A DNA stretch of 64,000 nucleotides from Phlebotomus papatasi (lineage: Eukaryota > Arthropoda > Insecta > Diptera > Psychodidae), in the NCBI RefSeq assembly GCF_024763615.1, contig NC_077222.1, forward strand, positions 3,348,001 to 3,412,000, written 5' to 3'. The position numbers and the translations under genes were made by a program. Below are positions 46,494 to 57,938 of this stretch, piece by piece. The notes beneath the pieces are model-generated. The model saw nothing but the letters and a program-made list of their open reading frames with translations. It searched no databases and was not told the DNA's origin. Numbering within the stretch: the stretch's first letter is position 1; each line of letters starts with the position of its first letter.

Positions 46494-49400
46494 TCAATCA
46501 CGCGTCCTCAGGCCCCAAATGGACGTCCGCCGAGTGCCCACAGTTGGCCTGGCCACAGCACTATTGATGAATTTATTGATGCCCACACTCGGTAGTCCAT
46601 TCACAATGACTTTCAGCTGACTATCGGACAGCATTCCAAAAATATCCAGAAAATTCAACGAAGTCATGTACTGAAAGTCCCTGAAACACAGAAACCTCAA
46701 TAACTTCCGGATGTTCCTGAAAAAAAATATCTTTCTACGGCAACTCACATAAAAGCATAAACGGGGATGTTGTAGCACCTGGACAGCGACAGATATTCCA
46801 ATTCCCTGAGTCCAGTTAGAATTTTGATCACATCTACTGTCAATAAATTACAATCTGACGCATCGAATTCTCTGATATTTGCACAGCGATCCACAAGTGT
46901 GCTGAGATCTAGAAAATGTCCAGAAATTGCAGAAAAAAATTCCTGTTGGAAGAAAATGAAACTTACGATCGTCCATAAGACTTTTCCTACAACCAGCCAT
47001 GTTCAGCCGGAGAATATTGGGAGTAATTGTCTCCACAAGAATGGCCACTGATTCAGTCTCCAAGTTCGTCCATGATATATTTAAACTCTGCAATCTGTAG
47101 GAGAATGCAATGTTTAAAAATATTAAAGAACTCCTCTTTAAAAAAAACCTCTTTATAAAACTCCTTTTTATTTAAAAAAAAAAAACCTATATGTAAGTGG
47201 CTAAAGTCCAGGCTAAGAAAGGTTTTAGTATCTAGAGTAGTCGGCCGAAAATGGTTTGTGCCTCGGCTATTAAAAAGTGGATTTTACTGAATTATTTTTT
47301 TTTTGTGATTAGAATCTCCACTACGTTCCCGGACAAGTCTAATCCACTTTTATTTGGCTATGATTCAATAAAATTTATTACTTCTATGGAATTTTGAACA
47401 AGATTTGTAGCGATCTACGATCTTTGTGAAAGATAAACACAAAAAAGTCTCTCTAATTAATGTTTTTTGGGTAAAACGCTTATTCGCGTGAGATGGTTTG
47501 TGTCTTGACTATCAAAAAATGGTCTATGCTCTGAATTATCTTTTATGTGCATAGAAAAAATCATGGTTCTGTGCCTATTAAATATTTAAAAAGAAATTCA
47601 ATAAGCTTAAATTTGAGCATCCCAGAAAATATAAATGTTCCTTTTGAAAATATAAATGATTAGAATCCCCCGAATCACGTAGCTGAAGTTAGCTGAAATC
47701 CATCCGAAAGAAGGTTTGTGTCTTGGCTCGCCAGAAAGGCTATAAGCCGGCAAACGGTTTGTATCTTAGCTAGGTCAAAAAAAAAGCACATGACCCAAAA
47801 TTGACTAATGAATAGGCCTTTCCGTTATTTTTTCATACAAAAAAACGAATTCGCAATTTCGTCGGTTGCGTCTACCTCTGTCGTATCTGCATTTGTTTTG
47901 TATCTGCATTTAGTGCAAGCTACAATACAGACGTCCCCTCTTGCGTGAAATGCTGACTCAAAAGAAATGCAGATACGACAGAGGTAGTAGACGCAACCGA
48001 CGATTTATCGGTAAGTGTACTGTTTTTATTATTTTTTTCTTAATTTCCTTTCGATTGAAATTTTTAGGGTGTCGCTGGGATAACCGGCAAAGTGGTTTTT
48101 TATTGAATTAAAAATATAAACGCACTTTGATTGAAAAGAAATTAATTAGGTAGTGATATTTTTAATCAAAAGAATTAATTTTAATGTAATTTTGTATAGA
48201 AGATTGCATTAGAATAATTTTTTCAGTTGAAGTAATTTTTTTTCGAAGGCGTCGCTGTGATCGGCGACAGATAGCTAAGACAGCAACCTTTTTTTCGAGT
48301 CAGTGACTGTGATCAGCGACAGAGTTTTTCGGGCGTCATTGGGATCAGTGACAAAGTAATAATTTCAAAAACTAAACATGAAAAGGCGCTTGAAGTAAAT
48401 ATAGAAAAAATATGTTTTAATTAAAAGAATTAAATTCTAATGTAATTTTGTGTAGAAGAATTTATTATTTTGTTAGTTGGAATAATTTTTAATTGGGTGA
48501 GTCGTTGAGATCAACGACCAAAATTTTTCGGGATTCGCTATGATTACCAAATAAGTGATTTCTAAAAAAAAAAGAGAAAAGAAATTGAAAAACGCAATTA
48601 AGAAATAATAAAAACAATACACTTACTGATTAATTTAATTTCTTTGGGATTGTGTTTTATGCATGAAAAAATAATAACGGAAAGGCCTATTTATTAGCCA
48701 AGACACTCATCATTTTTCGGATCATATGCCTTTTGTTCTAGCCAAGGCATAAACCATTTTTTCGGTTGGATTTCGGCTAACTTCATTACTTCCGGATTTA
48801 GCCACATTTCCGGACAAGTTTGATTCATTTTTATTCGTTAACAAATTGACAATTATTTTTTGTATGTTTTCTACTCAATCTTGAGGAAGATTTGAAGTGA
48901 TCTACGATCCTTACGAATCCAAAACCCTTTCCGAAGATGGCTAATTGTTAGGTATAATAAAGGTTTTTGTCTAAGAAAAGCAGAAAGCCTATTCGCTAAA
49001 AACGGTTTGTGTCTCGGCTATTGACATTTTTTTCTGAATTATTTTAAATAAATCCATAAGTCATTGCTCCAAAATACTTCAAAAAAATATTCAAGACTTC
49101 GAATTCAAGCATTCCGCAAAACTGTAATGTAATGCCTTTTTACGATTAGAAGCGAATGGAGTTGCAAGGAACACTTTGGCAAAGTTTGAGCCTATTCGCA
49201 GGACATTCAATTTCGCTAGGGATAATTTACATGAATATATGAGAAGGACTTACCTATCTAAGTTGGTGAGAATATTCTTGAGTCCTCGGCTCCTAATTCC
49301 TGAACAGAGAGTCAAATTGAGGACTTCCAGTTGAGTATTCTGGGCTATTTCCTCACAAACTCGATCATTGAGCGTTAGGTGCTCAAGACTGAGTTTTCTG

Positions 49401-49915
49401 AGTTGCCGACAAGTCTTCAGGAGCTGCTGGAGTCCGGAGGTAGTGATGCTAGACATACTGAGATCCAAATACTGCAATTTACTCTCAAACTGATCCATCC
49501 GAACGAAAAAGTCTGGCTCGAAGATCGGATCAATGATCTTCGTCTGTGCCAGTCGCAAAATAATCACACCGCGCGTTATAATACGTCCGATTGCCTCAGT
49601 GCGAAATGACCTCCCTGCCAGGTCCATTCTTGCCCAGAGAGTTTCATCCTGGGTCAAACGGTGGAAGCGTCTATTGACAAGGCTGCACTTCATCAACGTC
49701 TTCTTGGGCAGCCACTTGAACACCTGCAGGATCATCTCATCGGACAATTTGGAAAAGTGATCTGTGGAAGAAGCTTCCATCAAAACCTTTCCAGGAAACA
49801 CTCTCAAAAAGTCCTCACCATAGACTGCGAATTCCCGATTCTTGTAGAGAAAGAAGTTTTCGTCGGAAATCATTTGAAATGCCGTCTTCATGCCTCTCAG
49901 AATGTCCCTTTGCAT
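46494..49915 (-). CDS. Skp2: Skp2, F-box/LRR substrate receptor of SCF ubiquitin ligase
   Basis: Four coding exons read 49915-49254, 47094-46967, 46908-46749 and 46680-46494. All have GT-AG introns, and the phases join without a stop into 378 residues. The F-box lies at about residues 54-95 (FSKLSDEMILQVFKWLP...VNRRFHRLTQDETLWARMDL) and recruits Skp1. Leucine-rich repeats follow: LQYLDLSMSSITTSGLQQLL, LRKLSLEHLTLNDRVCEEIA and LEVLNLTLCSGIRSRGLKNI in exon 1, then LQSLNISWTN, ILRLNMAGCRKSL and LEYLSLSRCYNIP. The C-terminal ARPTVGTRRTSIWGL matches the Skp2 tail that folds back over the repeats. The family targets CDK inhibitors for degradation at G1/S, with Cks1. The frame is open upstream to 49990, where CTGCTTAG could be an acceptor, so a short 5' exon may exist (for example an ATG near 50378 followed by GTGAGT). 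The start is therefore uncertain. Human Skp2 has 424 residues. Confidence 0.92.
47095..49253. other. Skp2 first intron with foldback element
   Basis: This intron of about 2.2 kb holds the foldback at 47813-48690 and several diverged copies of TGTGTCTTGGCTA, GTCGCTGATCACAGCGAC and GTTTGTGCCTCGGCTA words. No extra in-phase exon is seen. Confidence 0.7.
47813..48690. mobile_element. Foldback element with TACCTCTGTCGTATCTGC stem
   Basis: Outer inverted ends AGGCCTTTCCGTTATTTTTT (47816) and ATAATAACGGAAAGGCCT (48673) enclose an inner inverted pair. That pair is GTCGGTTGCGTCTACCTCTG at 47860 and CAGAGGTAGTAGACGCAACC near 47983. No target duplication was resolved and no coding capacity remains. Confidence 0.6.
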
Positions 49916-50474
49916 CCCCCTATGTGTCCAAATTGCCTCGGGAATACTAAACTTGAGGGTATACTTCACTTCTGGACCTCCGGAAGTCTCCTAAGCAGCG
50001 AAAAGGCGGTAACTTGGCATCTTTTGCAGCAATTCTTGAGGTTATGTTGAAGCACTGCTTATGATTTTCGCTTCTTTTATTGGGAATTGCCTCAAATTCT
50101 TATGCCTTCTGCTGTATCAAACACTCATCTGCAGTTTCTAAATAGATAACAGTCCAGAATTTGCAGTTATTGTTGAGAAATTACCCAAAATCCCTCCAAG
50201 ATCACAAAAGAAACATCCCCCACCGAAAATTCCGAATGTTTTGACGTCGCCACTGCGTCATGCTGTCATGCATATGCTTTTGCCTGGATTCAGGGGTATT
50301 TTTCCCGCCAATTTCACGAGCTCATCTTTTCATCTTTTCCCTCCAATTCTCCAATTCCACTGAACCACTCACTCTCATTGATAAGCATTTTGCGCTGTAG
50401 TGCCTAGGAATTGCTAAGCGTGGAAGAACACACGACACTCTCAATTGAATTTGCTTTCCACTCATACTTTGCAG
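49916..50474. promoter_or_regulatory. Head-to-head region between Skp2 and metallothionein
   Basis: The last in-frame Skp2 Met codon at 49915 and the metallothionein start region near 50540 are about 600 bp apart and transcribed away from each other. The sequence is less AT-rich than the repeats. It may serve both genes, but I can point to defined elements only on the metallothionein side. Confidence 0.45.
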
Positions 50475-50481
50475 TGCGCAC
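50474..50481. promoter_or_regulatory. Metal-response element
   Basis: GTGCGCAC contains TGCGCAC, which matches the metal-response element core TGCRCNC bound by the zinc-finger factor MTF-1. The octamer is an exact palindrome and matches on both strands. It lies about 34 bp upstream of the TATA box of the metallothionein gene. That location fits metal induction, which is inferred from the family and not shown. Confidence 0.6.
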
Positions 50482-50507
50482 GGCACGTTTATTGTTATTA
50501 TTTTTGG

Positions 50508-50543
50508 TATAAAACGAAGCTGGAATTGTTGATGTTGGTCAGA
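50508..50543 (+). promoter_or_regulatory. TATA box and initiator of metallothionein
   Basis: TATAAAA at 50508-50514 is followed 31 bp later by TCAGA at 50539-50543, an arthropod-type initiator. This puts the transcript start near 50541 and gives a 5' leader of about 68 bases before the ATG at 50609. Confidence 0.65.
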
Positions 50544-50608
50544 AGCAAAGTGGTCATCTAAAGAAAAGTTATTCCCTCTGTGAAAAGTGAAGAAAAATTC
50601 CTAACAAA

Positions 50609-53600
50609 ATGCCGTGCAAAGGTTGCGATCCAAGTGAGTTAATTTTGATTAAATATTTTGCCTTTTGGTTATATTCTTGGAAGAATTATTTGACTTAACC
50701 CTGAATAAGCCCTGCTTAGAATTTTGTTCTAATTGTGCAAGAGTATTGCAAGGTTAGATTTTGATAACCTTAAAATTGAAAAGAAAAGTGTAATAAATAG
50801 TTTAAAATTAAAGAAGTTATATTTGAAATCGCTCTATTTCTCACCCTGATAGACTAATTTGTGAAAAAAATGATAAAGTTAAGAGATTTCTGTTTCATTG
50901 AAGGTCCGATTCATACAGCTTCTTTAAGGTTATGTTCAAAATAACCTCAAATTGTAAAAAAAAATCCTTATTTCCTTTTTTTAATTCTTCTGTTTCATTA
51001 AGAAGTTTTGATTTTATTCTTGGAAGAATTATTTGTCTTGACCCTGAAAAAACCCCACTTAGAAATTTCTGCTAATTGTGCCATTTAGCTGATTGATAAA
51101 TTAAAGATTTTCTTTTTTAAATATTTATAATACATTGATTAAAATATTGCAAGTATTGAAAGGTTAGAATTTGATAACCTTAAAATTGAAAAGAAAGGTG
51201 TAATAAATAGTTTAAAATTATAGAAATTATGTTTAAAATCGCTGTATTTTTCACCCTGATATACTAATTTTTGAAAAAAAAAACGATTTTAGGGATTTCT
51301 ATTTCATTCAAGGTCCGATACATGTAGCTTCTTTAAGGTTATGTTAAAAATAACCTCACATTGAAAAAAAATCCTTATTTCCTTTTTTTAACTCTTCTGT
51401 TTCATCTACACGGTAAAAAAAATCCACGGACACCTAAACTTTTAGCACAATTTTGTTCCTTTTACGAGAATCAGGAAGATACTCAACATTAGTAACGAAT
51501 TTATAATAAAAATTAGCTCGTCTATGAATACCGAAAATTTTGGAAGTAAATTTGTACCTTCTAGGAGACACAAAAAGACATTTAATATTAGTAACGAATT
51601 TGTTCCGAAATCCACCATCACATCGAAGAGAGGAGGACGCCAAATTTGTGGTATTTTTCGAGCTACAATATATATGGTTCCACTTTTTTACTGCTCGAAC
51701 TCGAAAAGAGAGCAGTTATATATATATATAATTGTCTTTTCTTTTCTAACTTATCACCGTCCTATAACTTAACTTAAACGATAAGAGATATCAAGTTCCG
51801 GTCTTCGGTGACCCCAATAAAAAAACGATATCTCAACGTTTTTTTTTTATTTTTCCCCCCTCCAAAACCATGTTTTTGGATTTTCTCAAAAACGGCTTCT
51901 ACGATTTCTTTTATTTTTGGATATATTTTGGAGGTGATCCAGGCAAACATTTCATCCAAATATACCTCTATGACTTATTTTTCTCGTGTTTACATTTTTG
52001 TTTGTCCATATGCTTATAACTCATGCCAGAAGTCTAAAATGATCATTTATTTACCAATTTTTGATTTTCAAATACTTTTGTGATTTATGAATCAATTTGA
52101 TGTCTAGTAAGATCAGTAAGCACAAAAAGATCATGCGAAAAAATAATTCACGCGGAGCTCTATCTCGTGAGTTCGAGCGTTCCGCAAAGCTTGGACGCTT
52201 TGCCATCTCTTTTTAATTCGAGATTCCCTTCCCTCTCGGGCCTTCTGCTGTCAGCACTTGCAAGTGATTTTGTAGTGCACGCGCCTTTATAAAATTGACT
52301 TTTAAATTGACTCTTAAATTGACTTTTATTTGATGTTCCTTTTTCTCCACGGAAATCCATCTTGACTGAAGTATAGGCCTTAACTGTTAGACGAAATGAA
52401 CGAAGTCTTTTAAATTACACAAATTTGTTCGCGACAATGGGAACAAAATGTCTATATTCGGTTCCAACTTTTAGGAACAAATTTATGTAAAACGAAATAG
52501 ACTCAAATTTGTAGGTAATCCACGGTATCAAAACGGTTCTAAAAGAAAACTTTTACACAATTTTGTCACTATTTCGTAACAAAAACCTAAGGAAAAATTA
52601 TTGGAACAAAGAAATATCTTCTCCAGGTATATAAAGTAAGTGTACCAAATTTCGGCCAGCTTGCAATTACGGCCACTTTTTTTGTTTCTCGAATTTCCAT
52701 TTAGTTTTCAAAAAAAATGTTCAAATAAAATATTCCAAAGAAATTTTGTTCCAATATTTTGGTCAGTGTCCAAAAGTTTCTACTGTGCAGGTATAGTAGG
52801 AAAAGGTTATTTCGAAAGTAAGGTTATTGTGATCTTAACCTCTAATTCGAAACATTTTGGGCCAGATTCTTTTATTTCACAAAGTGGCTTTTGTGCAATT
52901 CGGAGTTATGCTTGAATATGGTTTAACAATTGCAAAATTTTAATGATCCCACTAGAAAAGGGAGAAAACCCCCTTAGGGTTAAATTGAATTATTTATATT
53001 TAGCTAAAAAACGCTATCAGAATATTTGCAATTATTTTCACAAATTTGTTCATTTGAGAAACAAATAGAATTATTTTAAATATAATTTGACGAAATTATA
53101 AACTGGATTATATAGCATTAACTTTATTCATTCATTTACTAATAGGTTAACTTAGAAAGTTTCAGGTTATGTTAAGACTAACCTCAAAGATGCAAGACAT
53201 GTGACAGATATTTTTTTTTAAATCTGTCGTACGGTGGAATTTTTTATCAAAAAGAAACATGTTCTAACCCCAAAAACATAGGAATTTCTTGCTATTTTCA
53301 ACGTTTTAATATATGGGGCATATGTTTAATTAGATTTTGATAAACTGGGCTAAACCCTTAGCCTGAAGTCTGTATTGAATTAAAATAAAATATTAATTAT
53401 TCAGCAAATTTTCTATTTGCTCTAAGCAAAACTAAAGTTTAACTTCTATTTAATTTTTAACGCATATATTACAAAGTGGGCGTGGCCAGTATTTTATAGA
53501 AGGCACTTTAGGCCCCTCTCATAAATAAATCAGGCAAGGTAACTAGATTGTAGGTCTGTAATGAGCCACATTACCCCATTTTGGATTATTTAAATTAAAA

Positions 53601-53845
53601 GTAATATTATTTTATAATAAATATCTCCTAATCACGGAAAATTTGTGGGCGGGGCTTACTCAAAATCTTACCTCTGTGAAAATAATTTTGAAGAATAAAG
53701 TAATCATACTTCTTTTTTTTAATAATGTTTTTTTTCTGTTAATTTAGACTGCAAAAGCTGCGCTAAGACCTGCTGCCAGGGATGCAGCTGCGAGCCTAAA
53801 TGCCCCTGCAAATGCGGTGAGAAGGGTTGCTGCATTAAAGCATAG
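50609..53845 (+). CDS. Mtn: Metallothionein, 40 residues
   Basis: Exon 1 is 50609-50633 (ATG to CAA, donor GTGAGT). Exon 2 is 53748-53845 (acceptor TTTAG, stop TAG). The split codon joins as AAC and yields 40 residues starting MPCKGCDPNCKSCAKTC and ending GEKGCCIKA. Thirteen cysteines (residues 3, 6, 10, 13, 17, 18, 21, 23, 27, 29, 31, 36, 37) are arranged as C-X2-C, C-C and C-X-C, and no aromatic residue is present. These features define a metallothionein, and the size and layout fit the short copper/cadmium-binding insect forms. The protein buffers metal ions in the cytosol. Regulation by MTF-1 is suggested by the palindromic metal-response element at 50474. The first intron after only eight codons is a usual insect metallothionein layout, but at 3.1 kb it is long because an element inserted. 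Which numbered paralogue it is cannot be told. Confidence 0.92.
50634..53747. other. Metallothionein intron with inserted element
   Basis: Near the 5' end, two similar stretches (about 50640-50990 and 51010-51400) are a direct duplication: TTTTGCCTTTT/TCTTGGAAGAATTATTTG, ATAACCTTAAAATTGAAAAG and TAGCTTCTTTAAGGTTATG occur in both. The element at 51409-52787 follows. The rest is AT-rich and carries several AGGTTATG/ATAACCTC words. Distance to the 3' splice site is normal. Confidence 0.65.
51409..52787. mobile_element. CACRGTA-ended element carrying a second repeat
   Basis: It starts CACGGTAAAAAAAATCCACG after TA (51407-51408) and ends CCAAAAGTTTCTACTGTG, a loose inverted repeat of the start (CACAGTAGAAACTTTTGG). 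AGTAACGAATTTGTTCCGAAA and the right end match 8390-9112. The middle (about 51690-52370) contains a different dispersed repeat, ATCAAGTTCCGGTCTTCGGT, shared with 58880-58940. The iterated word is AATTTGTTCC. Confidence 0.65.
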
Positions 53846-54010
53846 ATTGGCACAATCATCCTGCAGATATTCAGCATAAAACTCCACATTCTATCAATCT
53901 TTTTTTTTTATTATATCAATGGATTTTCAGTTAAATGTACTTTGCCGGATGTTTAACCTAACTATTATGCATCTAATTTATAATTTAAATAAATCATAAT
54001 AAAAATCTTA
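53846..54010 (+). terminator. Metallothionein 3' end with polyadenylation signals
   Basis: AATAAA at 53988-53993 and again at 53998-54003 lies about 145 bases after the stop codon, a reasonable 3' UTR length for this gene. Confidence 0.6.
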
Positions 54011-54473
54011 GTATATACACAGAATAGTTTTCTATGTCCACTCTCCTGATTAGAATTTTTTTCTTGAGTAACATTTCTTTTTTAATATATTGTGCTCTTT
54101 TCTCATCCATCATTCTCAATAAATTCCTACGTTGGGTCTTATTGTACATTTCTCTTCCGGATGGTTATTCTGAAATGTGAGGTTATGTTATCATAACCTT
54201 AAATATCAAAGCTCCTTTTTAAGAATTAAATCAGAAATATCCTTTTCTAGATAGTTTGCGTATGAATAACTCAGTTTGTTTATGACAGAAGACGATTCTT
54301 CTGACATTTTATTCTTTACTTACTGAATTCTAACCTGAAAAACACATAACCTATTTTTTTTCGAAACAAGAGAAGATCATCAAACGATTATTTATTATAT
54401 CTTTAAATCGTCATATGCAAATTTCTTGCAAAGTTTATGCTTTGATTTCTTTAGGATTTAACAGAACATAACC
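54011..54473. other. Spacer with AGGTTATG-type words
   Basis: GAGGTTATGTTATCATAACC is a near palindrome at about 54179. Similar ATAACCTC words occur at 54462, 54483 and 56681. No gene was assigned. Confidence 0.4.
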
Positions 54474-57211
54474 TCACATTCCGACATAACCTCTTAACCA
54501 AATTTGAGAATGAGCTCCTTCCGCTAAAATGCCATCCTCGTCAAGAGGCCAACAAAATTTCCATAAATTTACTTTAAAAAACATATTCCTAAAAAAATTA
54601 TCAATAATTTACATTTACTTGGTATAGAAAATGATGGCTAAGAAAAAGGAAGGGGACTTGTATCTTACAGATAAATTTTCAACTATACAATACAAAAAAT
54701 ATTCTTATCATCACTTATTAATTTTATCAATATATACATTTACAATTTGACAAAAGAAAAAATATAAACCGCATATCGCTATTTTACTTGGGAGACAAAC
54801 ACTCCACTTAAAGTTTCTCATTTTTTCTCTAACTGTTTTCTTTTATTACCTTTCACGTCATTTTCATCAATTGGCTTTTTTCTCTTTTTCATGGCTGTTT
54901 CTGAAAGAATTAGAGAGAAGATCTTCACCATTTGTATCTCCATCAAGTTATCAAGAGATATTTTCTTGCATGGATAGAACATATCAAAAAATTTCCAAAC
55001 ACAAAACTATTACAAAAAAAACACAAATGGGCTTCAAATAATAACAAAATATTAAACAAAAAAACAACAAAAACCATCCTAAACATACTTAGAATTTTTT
55101 TCAAGACAAGAGGTTATAGCAGAAAATTGAATTCTTTTGAATTCTGCTTCGAAAAATTTTAAACAAAATATTTATTCAAAGATAGAAAATTGTAACCGTT
55201 CAATTTCGGAAAATAAAACCCTTCAAATGTCATAGGGTTGAAAACCTACATAGCACTGAGAGAAATCCGAAAAAGTCAAAGTAACATTCCGGAAATGTTA
55301 ATTTTACCCTGCGTATTGATCCGAAATTGGTGTAAATATTACCCTTTTTAGGTGTATTATGGGTTAAAGTTACCCTTTTCATGTTAATTTTACCCTCAAA
55401 AAGGTGTAAAATTAACATTAAAAAATGTTGATATATTTTTACACCCGAAAAGTGTTAAAGTTATGACGAAAAAAAGTTAATCGTAGCCTCTTTTTTTCTC
55501 AGTGAGGGTAAATTAAGCTAATTCAAAATCTGCTCCAAATGGAAACTCTTCTCTACTCCAAATGGAAACGTCATTGTTTTCACGATAAATACAGTACTAA
55601 ATTATTATATTTATATATTTTCTATACCTGTTTCATTATTTTAGTTAATTTTGCTCCAAATAAAGCGAAAATCCATTTATGTTCAAAAATTTTAATTTGT
55701 TAATTTCTCAGAAAAAATTAAAAGTGTACCTTTTCACTGTCGAATTTTTCATCAATCAACCATGTTTTCTAAAGAAAAACACAATTGAGTGATTATTCCG
55801 TAATTGTTTTTTTACATTTATGTAATATTTCTGGCAAAATTTTGTGAAATTAAGTGTTAATCTTTATTGTTAACTGTACGTGAAGTTTTTAAATGAAATA
55901 ATTACCTATTTGTGAACAAAAAGTGTTTTTCTGAAGTGTCTGCAAATGCTTCAACAGGAAACACCGAAAATACGATTTTTTTAAAAGATTTTCTTATTGT
56001 CTCAGACGGGAAAGGGGAAAAGACCAAGAATAAGAACAAATGCAACACTCAAGATCAATTCAACAAGGTTTTGGAAGCCTTTCGTCCCTGTTTCACTTAC
56101 ACTGTTTGTCTCCAATTAGAAAATTTCCCTTGTCTCCAATTAGAAAATTTCCCTTGTCTCCATTTGGATTAATTTGTTTCCAATTGAAGCATTTTACACT
56201 CGCGTATTTTTCTTGTATTTAAGAAGTTTTCAAATTATATTTAAAGAATTTCCACTAAACAGTAACATTCTAAAAGAGGCGAGAAGCAAATTTATGCAAT
56301 TCTCTTCAGAAAAAATATGAACTTAAAGTGTTGAATCTTCTGTCAAAGTTGGAGCATCTGGAAATGGTTTTGAATTAGAACATTTACCCTAAATTGTAGG
56401 TTTTCTCAAATTCTAGTACACTTTTCTGTTAAAACGTGATTAATTTCGATTGTAAATAAAAGAAAATAATTTTATCATCCTGAAAGGATTAAACAAAAGA
56501 CAAAAAAAATCTTAAAAAAAAATATTTTTGGAGGTTAGGATACAATTAAACGGCCCTATACTTTCCCTATTTTCAAATTCCAAAAATTTGCAATAAATTT
56601 TTCATTATTTCATTTAGATTGAAGAGTTCAATATTTTGAGGTTAAGTAATTTTGAGGTTATATCATTTCTGAGAAACATAACCTCTTGTCCATTTAAAAA
56701 ATCCTTCAGTGGATAATAAATTGATAAAATGAGCACTATAATATCACCTGGAAAATTGCCTGGCAGTTGATTAGAGGAGACTTTTAACCAATATTTTCAT
56801 TTGATCATCTCTCAATTCTTCGTTTTATTTCCGAACTGATGAAATCACAGCTGAAATTTTTCAAGGAAAACCTTCAACAAATTCTATCTAAAATCATCAG
56901 CAATAATCAACAACAGCAACGACTAATAAAAACAACAATGGTACTGGTTTTGCTTTCATTTCAATCTCAAATGAAAGCTTCACACCAGATTAAAAAAAAA
57001 GGAAAAAGTGAATGAGCAACAGAAAGCTTTTCGATGATTTAAATAAAAAAAATAAAAAAAGGGGATGAATAGAGAAACCAATCCACACAACACACACCTT
57101 TTGTAATTTCATGGAATGGTTTTTCATCGTGCTGATGAGATTGAAGATTCATTTGTTGTACATTAGCATTTCGCTTTAAATCAATTACTGTAGCTGCATC
57201 CAAAGTGCCAA
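54474..57211 (-). CDS. Candidate unrecognised gene (exon-like pieces)
   Basis: I do not recognise this gene. On the minus strand, 57211-57098 is bounded by ATCCAATTCAG and AAAAG/GTGTGTG. It reads GTLDAATVIDLKRNANVQQM then HEITK, about 38 codons. The piece 54900-54850 is bounded by ATTCTTTCAG and GTGAAAG/GTAATA and reads TAMKKRKKPIDENDVK, with a basic KKRKKP patch that could be a nuclear localisation signal. Both pieces have length 2+3n+1, so they join in the same phase without a stop. A third piece 54523-54474 after ATTTTAG could continue in phase to a TGA (AEGAHSQIWLRGYVGM), but it overlaps a repeated GGTTATG word and is weak. The 5' end is not found. The calls rest only on splice-like borders and phase. 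It may be intergenic coincidence. Confidence 0.3.
55254..55504. mobile_element. CACTGAGAAAAA MITE, full copy
   Basis: The ends CACTGAGAGAAATCCG and CTTTTTTTCTCAGTG are inverted, total 251 bp. The interior has ATTCCGGAAATGTTAATTTT, ATTGGTGTAAATATTACCC, AAGGTGTAAAATTAACAT and AAGTGTTAAAGTTATGACG. These are arranged as several nested inverted words around GTGTAAAA. The partial copy at 28409-28640 is reversed. Confidence 0.85.
55505..57097. other. Gene-free AT-rich stretch
   Basis: A 27-bp unit (GTCTCCAATTAGAAAATTTC) is repeated twice at 56107-56160, and related CTCCAAATGGAAAC words lie at 55531-55575. If the candidate gene above is real, this is intron. No exon was assigned. Confidence 0.4.
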
Positions 57212-57935
57212 CTGAATTGGATGCGAGAAAGTCATTAAATAAATAAAAGACTGTGAGACACATCGCAGTGAATTAATTTTGAATAAAAAAAACTCTAATG
57301 GAATGATCACTTAGCAGAGACGCACACCAACATATAACGGAAAATGAGTAATCAAGGTTATAAACACATTGGTCGTCATTATCTAACCTTCTTTTCTTGC
57401 AAGAAGATATTTTTTCAAAGGCATAATTCGCTTGGTAATATCACGAAAACTTTTGAATAGGTTGTTGTCTTTACTAATTCTTTGAATGTAAAAACTCTTA
57501 TTTATTTATTACTAATTGAAAATTAATGAAATTCTTCGCACAATTACGGCGATTATTTGAAAACTAAATGAGAAAAATTTACCAAACTAAATGCAAAATG
57601 TAAACTACATGTTAATATTTTCAAGATAAGCCAAGACATGCACCTAAAAGCTAATTGACTAACCCTGCTGTGAAATATTTCACTACTTCATGTTGGAGTA
57701 TATTTTAAACCCGTAAAATAACTAATGTATTACTAACTCAATTTTGAGTAATTCTTTGACTAAAATTCGACGCGAATACGACTAATTTTTAAGATTCCAA
57801 TTAGGAGTAATTTTTTGACCATTTCTTGTAGAACAAAATCAAGTCATTTTTAAGTCAGAGTAATTTTTTGCCGACTGGGTAATTCTATAAATCATAATTT
57901 CTCAAGAAATTTGGGCAAATCTATTGGGAACCAAC
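57212..57935. other. Gene-free stretch
   Basis: AT-rich; it would hold the unknown upstream part of the candidate minus-strand gene. Nothing else was seen. Confidence 0.35.
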
Positions 57936-57938
57936 ATA

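Noticed and set aside
49379..50050. Plus-strand frames opposite the first Skp2 exon
   Set aside because: Shadows of the F-box/LRR coding sequence, with no independent features.
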